A DNA stretch of 64,000 nucleotides from Sipunculus nudus. Taxonomy: Eukaryota > Annelida > Sipuncula > Golfingiida > Sipunculidae. The notes below the pieces were generated by a model, which was given only the letters and a program-made list of their open reading frames with translations, was not told the origin of the DNA and searched no databases. The stretch is taken from the NCBI GenBank assembly GCA_026874595.1, contig CM049317.1, forward strand, positions 26,066,401 to 26,130,400. The letters are read 5' to 3'. The position numbers and the translations under genes were made by a program. Shown here piece after piece: positions 56,091 through 64,000 of this stretch (positions within the stretch are counted from its first letter, which is position 1; each line of letters opens with the position of its first letter).

Positions 56091-57059
56091 ATTTTGTCAA
56101 TGGGATCATATTTGAGTGTCTTCAGTACTCCTGTGTGAATATATATGGGACAGACAGAGGTGTAAACACCCGTAAGGATATTCATGGGTGTATTATGATG
56201 TCATTTAGAGCTTAAATGACAGGTTGCAAGTGGATATGTGCAAGCGTTATTAGATTATTGATTATATAGAATGTATTGACACTTAATGAGTGCAAGGAGA
56301 GGTCACATAAATTTAAAAAATACTCACGCCTTATGTGCTACTTCTCTTATCTATTTGAATCATACAATAAGAATGTGTACATTTCATACGTCATATACGC
56401 AAGTAATAACTTAAAATCTCTTATCAACATTTTTTTTTTCAAAATGTTAACAAATTTGTTACAGTTATCATCATTCTTAATGTCTGAGATTCACCTTTTA
56501 ATCACTGTGCACAGAAAGATATGTTGGGAGGATTGTACTGGTATTCATGACTATTTTATGTTGAAAATTTTAATTTTGTTTAAAAATTAAAATTTTTATG
56601 AGGAAGGGGAGGTGCGTAATGTACTAAGGGCTAGTCCATTACTACAATCCTCACTCTCTGTATTTCATCATTATTATATATTATATAAGTTTCAGGTGTT
56701 TAAGTTAATTGGAACTTTGTGTATTCAAATGTCAGAGCTGAGCTGCCAGGTATTCACATAATAACTAATTGCTTAGCCTTTATTACATGGCAACTCTATT
56801 CAGTCTAATTGCGCTTTCATTGCACACCTTTCTTTAATTGCATCTGTGGTGACACGTCAGGGAAATCTCTCATTGGTTTACTAATAGTGTGTGAATCATG
56901 CTGGCAGAGAGGCGAGGTGTTCAGAGGCAGTTACAAACTGGGGGCCAAGCCCTAAACAGGGGCTCGATATACCCTCTCCTTTATAGTTAAAATGAAGAAT
57001 CTTTTACATCAACTCAGAGACTTGTAAGTTTGTCACCAGTGCATCTTGACAAGGTTATA

Positions 57060-58190
57060 ATCTCTACAACGTTCCCTGCGAATGAAATGCTAAACAAGCA
57101 ACCATTCGTTTCATGAACAGGAAAAGGTTCTAGTTTTAAAAATCCATAAATATTCTCAGTATTTGAAAGATTGTTGACGTATACTCCTTAAATATAGAGA
57201 AAATAGACATAGGACATATTAATCCAATATTGAAGTTATAAATTTTTTTTTGATAAATTTCACCTTTTATATATTATTATACAATTCTTTCTATGTTTTT
57301 TTTTCCGGGGTGACATATCCCTTATGCAGACCACTAACAGTGTACTAGGTAATATTTTACAGCAAATATTGCAAAGGGCATCAGAGGGTTAAAATTAATT
57401 ATTTTCTGAAAATATTTTGTAGCATAATATTTGTTAAATTTGATTAAATTCAGTTCCCACATACACGCACGCAGTATATTTGTAATTAATGAAGTAATTT
57501 AATTAAAGGCAAAACGCACGTTTATATAATTTAACATAATTATTGAAGGTGGTAAATTTTAACAGTTTTTCAGAAATCACCTTTTGTATAAACTTCATAA
57601 ATATTGTAAAATGTTTAAAACTAAGAATTCCAATTTATAACCCACGTTTTCAAATGATGCATGGCATGTAAATACTTGATAATTATGTAGGAATATTCAT
57701 TCACCGGTCTAAAATAATTTGTGACTGTACATTCTACGTACCGCTAAGCCATAGCAATTTAGGGCCAATAGTGGATGATATGCGTTCCGTTTCAGTTAAC
57801 TTTCGTGCGCTGCTAATTGAATGTGCGTGCTGCTTTAATTACTATTTTTACAGACATTACGAAGTTTTGTTTTATTTAATTCCAATTCACGTTTTCAGTA
57901 AATTCTTGACAAGATAACATGTGTTTTATACTCTTTGCATTGGTTCAGAGCGTTTTTGTACTGCTTTCAACTGGGGAAAGGATGACAAGAGGTAAATACC
58001 CACATATTATGACCCTGGACGTCATAAAAAAGTTATTACCCCATGTACTGTCTTTGTATATGTATTTGGGTTCTTTCAAGAAACAAATTTTTCTGTATTT
58101 TTCCCCTAAGGCCACGTCAAAATGAATATTTAGATGATATATTTTATTCTAATTGGTTTCGGGATAACGTATTTGATATTATTTTACTCA
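57060..58190. other. Non-coding, no gene seen
   Basis: No exon or recognised repeat. A (TA)n tract follows at about 58195-58227. Confidence 0.4.
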
Positions 58191-58192
58191 CA

Positions 58193-58229
<37 letters not shown>

Positions 58230-58249
58230 CAATTACCTTGATCACTAAA

Positions 58250-61200
58250 TATAGTGCATTTTTACACTCAAATAGGCGCTTAACAGTCATAATAGAGTTT
58301 TATACATGAGTCTCTTTTCCCGACTTAATCATTCAAGTAGACATGTCATCTGTGTTTCTGAGATTCGGGGGTAAAGCATTGCAATAGGCTAGGAGCTACT
58401 TGTACAAATCAACCATGTAGAGTTTAAGACAAATCACAACTAGCAGGAATAGAAAACTTGCCAGCTTTGGGTGACCTTAACCATTTATTATGGTTTAATC
58501 AGATATGCTGGTTTTCCTTAATGCACTTAAAAGTTAAGCCAACAATCTTATATTTGATATTACATGGAAAATTCAGCCAGTGAAGCACTTTCTGGGAGGG
58601 CGAGATGTGGTCTTATTTATTTATTTTTTTTGACAAGGGGAGCAAACATGTTCTGCTAATATACTATAAACGGTTCAATTCCTTCTGGGATGGACGGAGG
58701 AGTAGTCGCATTAATACAATCTTCCAATGACCAATATTTGATCTAAGATTTTCCTTGTATCTGTATCAATTTAGCGTTTCATCCTAAACAATTTTTTAAC
58801 ATAGGATGTGAGGAAGAGCATAATATGCTCTCCACTACTCATAAAAAGCAAGGTGTCTTACACATATAGTTGACTGAATAATATCCTCATCAATTTGAAC
58901 TCAAAGATCTTAAACTTTCTTGAGGTTAAATTCAATACCAATCATCATACGTTTAGTATTATTTTCGTTCAATTTACGTCGTTACACTCAGATCCTCGCT
59001 CTAAAGGATAACATACACACTTCTAATATATAAAGAATCTCAATTCTGTTTAATTTGTCATTCGACTCCAAAGAGAAGTATAACTGCTGATCACCCAAGT
59101 AACCATGAGAATTTACATCATATTTTCTGCAGATGTCCCCGAAGGAGTGATAGAAAAGGTTAAAAAAAGACCCAGAATCGTACCTTGCAGTACTCAATAC
59201 GCTTTAGACTTCACCGTTGAAAAAAAATCTGTTTATAACTTTTTCTGTCTTCTGTTAGTAAGGTTTGATCTCAGCTTAGAGAGAACAGTCCAGTGTATAT
59301 GTCAGACATTGAGGCAGCAAATTATGAATCACCGTGTCAAAAAGGACGATTATTACAGAATAATGTAACAGGCCGTCTTCCCGTATTCTCTTCCTAAAAT
59401 ACATTATTCATCACACCCAGGAGAGCCATCTCCGTGCTCCTTATCCTGAAATATGCTGATTTTCATTTCTATGATTCAGTTTTCAAGGCATGCAGAATAA
59501 CCTGATTTAAGGTCGATATTTCCATTATCTGAGCAAGAAATGGTTATTACGAAACAGGTTTAAAGTAAGTGTCTAATCCAGCCCTGCTCAAAAGAGGGCG
59601 CTCTACAGCTACCTAGAGATCTTCAGGGGACACTCATTCACTCAGTGATTTATTGTGTGTTAAAAAAATAACAGGAATGGAGTTTGATTTATTGGATGAA
59701 CAGGGAATGGGTCAAGTTCACTGTTATGAGTAGCAAAGCTACTAATTGTTTCTAAGTATGAGGATGGGTTATGGTTGACAAAAAATAGAATTTCATCTGA
59801 GTTCTATATTCTGACTCAATATCGAGGTCGTCATCAACTCCTTCTGCCAGACTGCTTAGATAGTTCATGATTTGTCTATACTTTTTCAATAAAACACACA
59901 TATACCTTTTTATCATCATCGAGAAATGTTGTTACTTCCTTTCTGAAAAGTAGTCTATTTCCATGTTCGTATAAATCCTTGTTATTGCTTTTACAGCTAT
60001 GAAAATATCTTGATGATATTCTCTGACTTTCGTCCAAACTGTCTGATTAAAATACTTTCTCAGAAAGACAATTTTTCCCAGCTCTTTTGAATCTTTGGCC
60101 TTTTCTTGATGCGTTCCTTATGTATCATAAATGTCTTTTCTAGTTTAATTGTATTGTCAAACCAAGATGACCTTTTCCACTTTGTTGCGTACTTTATATA
60201 TTTCTTTTTTTAAGTACTGCTACTTCATTTATGCCGGAGGATAATGTATGATTGTAAAACATAGTCAATCCACATGAATTCATATTATTTTCATTATATT
60301 TTTTAAAGGGGTGATGTTTAAGCACCGATCCTTCAATCTTGTTGATAGCCCTGAATTTGATCTCTTTCCCTGTTCTTGTTTATGTCCTACTTCTACCTTA
60401 ACTGCATAATGATCAGAGAAATTTATCCTTGGAGGATTGTGTTACTATACTGTCATTATCACTAAAGCAAAGATCAATCCAATGTTCTTACTTACTTGTA
60501 GAAAAATTGAGAACATTTACCAAATTGAAACAACTTAGACATTCCTTAAAATTGATGACATCTGAGTGACTAAATTCAAATATTTTGATGTTCATATCAC
60601 CCATGTATACTGGTTTCTCTATTCGATGTATGTTTACTTCTATATATATATATATATATATAATGTCAGTTTATGAAAGAAGTCCGTGATTTTGCCATCA
60701 GGTAGCCTATAGATCAAGCGAATATATACTTTCCTTTCTATGAGGTACTATTCTAATTCTTAATTTTCAGTATTATTAAACTGATATACACATTTACTAA
60801 AGGAGAAATTTAAATAGTTTCGGTTATTGATGGCAAGACCACTGTTTCAGCTTTTTTTTTCTAGGTGTTGATAAAATGTTTTATCCAGGGATTGGTATTA
60901 GACAAGCCACATCTGGATATATGTGTGGAAGCAAAGTCTCTGAAACGACACAAATATCTATTGTGATCAATTCTGTAGGTCTGAATTGTTTAATGTTATT
61001 TTTTAAACTGACTTGGAATTTACAAACATGGCATATTGCTTGTAGCGATCACTCCTTGTTTCCAGTTATTTAAGCCGCAAGACTGTCCTTTGTTTATCTT
61101 TAAGCGAGTGTGTGATACATTTAAACATGTTGAAACAGCCCTCAACTTCCACGTGTTCATCTGTTTATCTGATACTTAGGCACTTTGTTGTTCCCAAGTT

Positions 61201-61588
61201 CTTGCTTTAATATCTAATGACAGGACGTATTCAGTGGCTTCTGATAATTTTGAGGTTTAGCAGTATGAAAACAACTAGAGTTATACTCCAGTCTGGCCAT
61301 GGCACATATCAAATTAGTCCATATATTCGAACCACATATCCCTGAGAGCGACACCATTTTACCAATTTCTTCCACAGTTAAGTCCATTAGATAACATCTT
61401 ACTGCTCACCGTAAAAAAACACACATTTCTTTTTAGAAATGCACTGAACCTTAAAGTCAGTGGCAATCCTTACGTCGAAGCTCTTTCTGAAAAAATACAA
61501 TGTCTCAAAAGCATTTGAAACTTCTTTGATTATAAAATCAATTGGCAGCAATCAGGCACACGTCTTCCGCACATAACAGTAATGCAGG

Positions 61589-61590
<2 letters not shown>
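58250..61590 (-). mobile_element. Degenerate LINE (CR1/jockey-like), - strand copy
   Basis: On the - strand the right part resembles a LINE endonuclease (EEP) domain; the same region in the + copy gives SETLLPHIYPDVACL, GDMNIKIFE and a Ser-Asp-His-like region. The left part resembles the reverse transcriptase C-terminal half: SHGYLGDQQLYFSLESNDKL occupies the position of the catalytic 'YADDTQLY' motif, followed by degenerate KLNENNTKRMMIGIEFNL (for the usual 'KLN..KT...IG') and a downstream LHWLNFPCNIKYKI. Stops and frameshifts are frequent. The 5' end abuts a (TA)n tract at 61591-61659. Subfamily is uncertain. Confidence 0.65.

Positions 61591-61659
<69 letters not shown>
61591..61659. repeat. 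(TA)n at the 5' end of the - strand LINE
   Basis: About 68 bases of TA directly at the point where similarity between the two LINE arms ends. The + strand LINE also begins right at a TA tract (62226-62241). Confidence 0.95.
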
Positions 61660-61662
<3 letters not shown>

Positions 61663-62110
61663 GTATGTTTACCATTCATAAATAATCAGCCTTAAATTTT
61701 TCAGTTAATAAGAAAGGCAATTCAAATACAAAAAAACGCAAGGGTTCGTGCTATTTCAATCAGTATTGCTTTTTGTGTAATCAAATTTCATTATAATCAG
61801 CTTGTGGTTGTCTAATTAAAGCAATCCTATCATACGTTTCGTCTTCGAAAAGGAACATGCTGTGTTCTCCTCTACGTATCATCATTTATGAATTCATCTT
61901 CAAAGGAAGGTATAAGAATGTACATCAAATGTGATACAAAAAGTTGGTTTATTGAGATATAAAAAAAAAATAAAAGAAATTTAACCATAACTATGGAAAG
62001 AAAATTTATTGAGATATGTATTCAAGAGTTACAAAAAAGAAGACGTTTAGTCTATATGACGTAAAGATCAGGAGAAAAAATGAGATATAATTTTGTTGTT
62101 CTCTTAACAG
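61660..62110. other. Spacer between the LINE copies
   Basis: No LINE similarity here. It is probably leftover flank of the family gene whose exon 2 follows. An ATG at 61858 with a short open frame is not in the right phase to be its signal-peptide exon. Confidence 0.4.
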
Positions 62111-62226
62111 ATGAGAAACAAATAATTTCGCAGTTGAAGGAGTATTTGCGGTGTTACAATTCGGATAATCCAAATGATTGTTACACACACATTGCTTTTG
62201 TGGACACATGCTTTATGCCTCCAACT
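62111..62226 (+). pseudogene. Truncated family exon 2
   Basis: After a good acceptor (CTCTTAACAG) the sequence encodes DEKQIISQLKEYLRCYNSDN, then NDCYTH and DTCFMPPT. Its x8 and x9 spacings are those of the six-cysteine family. It then runs into (TA)n and LINE sequence at 62227, so the fourth cysteine and donor are gone. No first or third exon is visible nearby. It is 15 kb from the rest of the cluster and on the opposite strand from genes 3 and 4. Confidence 0.75.
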
Positions 62227-62241
62227 ATATATATATATATA

Positions 62242-63134
62242 TCTTTCCTGCGTGACTGTTATGCGCGGAAGACGTGTCTGATTGCTGCCAATTGATTTAT
62301 AATAAAAGAAGTTTCACAAGCTATTTAGACATTATATTTTATCAGAAAGAGCTTTGACGTAAGGATTGCCATTTCTAATAAGATATGTGTGAGTTTTTTT
62401 TTTTACCATGAGCGGTATGATGTGATCTTATGGACTTAACTGTGGAAGAAATAGGTAAGATGGTGTCGCTATTAGGGATCTGTGGTTCGATTATATGGAC
62501 TTATTTGATATGGGCAATGGCCAGACTGGCGTATATCTCTAGTTGTTTTCGTACTGCTAAATTTTAAAATTATCAGAAGCCACTGAATACCTCCTGTCAT
62601 TAGATATTTAAGCAAGAAAGTGCCTTAGTATCAAATATACAGATGAACATGTGGAAGGCGAGGGATGTTTCAAAATGTTAAAATGTATCACACACTCGCT
62701 TAAGGATAAACAAAGGACAGTCTTGCGCTTTAAATAACTGGAAACAAGGAATGATTGCTACAAGCAATATGCCATGTTTATAAATTCCAATTCAGTTTAA
62801 AAATAACATTAAACAATTCAGACCTACAGAATTGATCACAATAGATATTTGTGTCGTTTCAGAGACTTTACTTCCACACATATATCCAGATGTGGCTTGT
62901 CTAATACAAACCCCTGGATAAAAATTTTATCAATACCTAGAAAAGAAAGCTGAAAAAGTGGTCTTGCCATCAATAATCGAAACTATTTAAATTCCTCCTT
63001 CAGTAAATGTGTATATCAAATTTGATAATACTGAAAATCAAGAATTAGAATGGTACCTCATAGAAAGGAAAGTGTATATTCGCTTGATCTATAGGCTACC
63101 TGATTTGAAAACCACGGACTTCTTTCATAAATTG

Positions 63135-63175
<41 letters not shown>

Positions 63176-64000
63176 ATATATATCTATATATATATATATA
63201 TATAAGTAAACATACATCGAATAAAGAAACCAGTATACATGGGTGATATGAACATCAAAATATTTGAATTAAGTCACTCAGACGTCATCAATTTTAAGGA
63301 ATTTCTAAGTTGTTTCAATTTGGTAAATGTTCTCAATTTTTCTAATAGTAAATAAGAACATTGAATTGATCTTTGCATTAGTAATAATGACAGTATAGTA
63401 ACAAAATCCTGCAAGGATAAATAACTCTGATCATTATGCAGTTGAGGTAGAAGTAGGACCTAAACAAGAACAAGGAAAGAGATCAAATTTAGGGCTATCA
63501 ACAAGATTGAAGGATCGGTGCTTAAACATCACGCCTTCAAAAAATATAATGAAACTAATATGAATTCATGTGAATTGACTATGTATTATAATCATACATT
63601 ATCCACCGGCATAAATGAAGTAGCAACACTTAAAAAAAGGAATATATAAAGCACGCAACAAAGTGGAAAAGGTCATCTTGGTTTGACAATGCAATTAAAC
63701 TAGAAAAGACATTTATGATACATAAGGAACGAATCAAGAAATGGCCGAAGATTCAAAAGAGCCGTGGAAAATTTTCTTTCTGAGAAAGTATTTTAAGCAG
63801 ACAGTCAAAGAATATCATCAAGATATTTTCATAGCTGTAAAACTAATAACAAAGATTTATACGAAAATGGAAATAGACTTAATTTCAGGAAGGAAGCAAC
63901 AACATTACTCGATGATGACAAAGAGTTTGGTAAAAATGTAAATGTGTGTTTTTTTGAAAGAGTATAGAAAAATCATGAACTATCTAAGCAGTCTGGCAAA
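62242..64000 (+). mobile_element. Degenerate LINE, + strand copy, cut by window end
   Basis: Reverse-complement counterpart of 59843-61590. It encodes broken endonuclease-domain pieces: SETLL, then KFDNTENQELEWYLIERKVY, GDMNIKIFELSHSDVINFKE and IDLC. An internal (TA)n tract at 63139-63204 corresponds to that at 60639-60662 in the other arm. The reverse transcriptase part would lie beyond 64000. Confidence 0.65.

Larger units (their letters stand above)
53186..57045 (+). mobile_element. LTR-type retroelement lacking pol (LARD-like)
   Basis: Direct terminal repeats lie at 53186-53595 and about 56615-57045, roughly 93% alike by eye. The right copy has a ~30-bp extra segment near 56790. Each repeat holds a TATA-rich stretch ('attatatattatata'), and the left copy an AATAAA further on, as promoter and poly-A signals of an LTR would. 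A purine tract (GAGGAAGGGGAGG, about 56600-56612) directly precedes the right repeat, as expected for a polypurine tract. 'TGGACCAGG' just after the left repeat is a candidate primer-binding site. The ~3.0-kb interior has no gag-pol-like frame. Target duplication is not clear. Confidence 0.55.

Noticed and set aside
59105-59368. 87-codon + strand open frame
   Set aside because: It overlaps the - strand LINE reverse transcriptase remnant, which explains the sequence better.
61858-61915. Possible signal-peptide exon for the stray exon 2 at 62111
   Set aside because: The frame from this ATG would reach a GT donor in phase 2, whereas the family needs phase 1, and the peptide is not convincingly hydrophobic.

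Overview
This is an AT-rich window from a multicellular animal genome. It has introns with GT-AG splice sites, many long (TA)n microsatellites, LINE, LTR and DNA-transposon relics, and no operons. The mix of CR1-like LINE, ISL2EU-like element, pogo-like MITEs and 'GACCTTGA'-type interspersed repeats suggests a marine invertebrate, perhaps a bivalve mollusc. I cannot fix the species.

The main content is a local cluster of one small gene family that I do not recognise. It spans roughly 0.8-46.8 kb, with a stray exon at 62.1 kb. Each gene is built from a signal-peptide exon (76-79 nt, ends in phase 1), a second exon of exactly 138 nt (phase 1 to 1) carrying four cysteines, a third exon of exactly 158 nt (phase 1 to 0) carrying two cysteines, and a tiny fourth exon with the stop. 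The predicted secreted protein has invariant cysteine spacing: C-x8-C-x9-C-x9-C-x16-C-x24-C. Two loci look complete: + strand 818-1822 (142 aa) and - strand 24466-25618 (127 aa). A third on the - strand (38680-39802) is complete except for an unresolved last exon. The remaining copies are partial or broken by nonsense codons, frameshifts or missing exons. This is an active birth-and-death cluster.

Layout: 0.8-1.8 kb gene 1 (+) and its 3' flank. 5.2-7.2 kb old ~1.2 kb-period duplication. 7.4-9.5 kb pseudogene 2 (+) with a TIR element in intron 2. 9.77-17.59 and 17.59-25.46 kb are two nearly identical 7.8-kb tandem units (block A), each with two family gene pieces on the - strand. 25.75-29.97 kb is an older, shortened third unit ending in a pseudogene. 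30.0-30.4 kb is a broken secreted-protein remnant. 33.67-37.71 kb is an ISL2EU-like transposon with a THAP gene and a convergent SAP gene. Its interior and right side, through exon 3 of gene 3, are duplicated almost perfectly at 40.23-45.31 kb (block B). 45.1-46.8 kb is pseudogene 4 with a pogo-like MITE in its intron. 48-50.3 kb holds tandem repeats, one with hairpin units. 50.5-51.0 kb is a broken unidentified coding segment. 53.2-57.0 kb is an LTR-type element without pol. 58.3-64 kb is two head-to-head LINE copies flanking a truncated family exon.

Because exon 2 is phase-symmetric and every first exon ends in phase 1, leftover first and second exons in the tandem units could still splice to neighbouring exons and give hybrid proteins. 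Only RNA data can show this. The two >99% identical tandem duplications could also be real recent events or uncollapsed haplotypes in the assembly. Read-depth across the junctions at 17592 and 40231 decides this.
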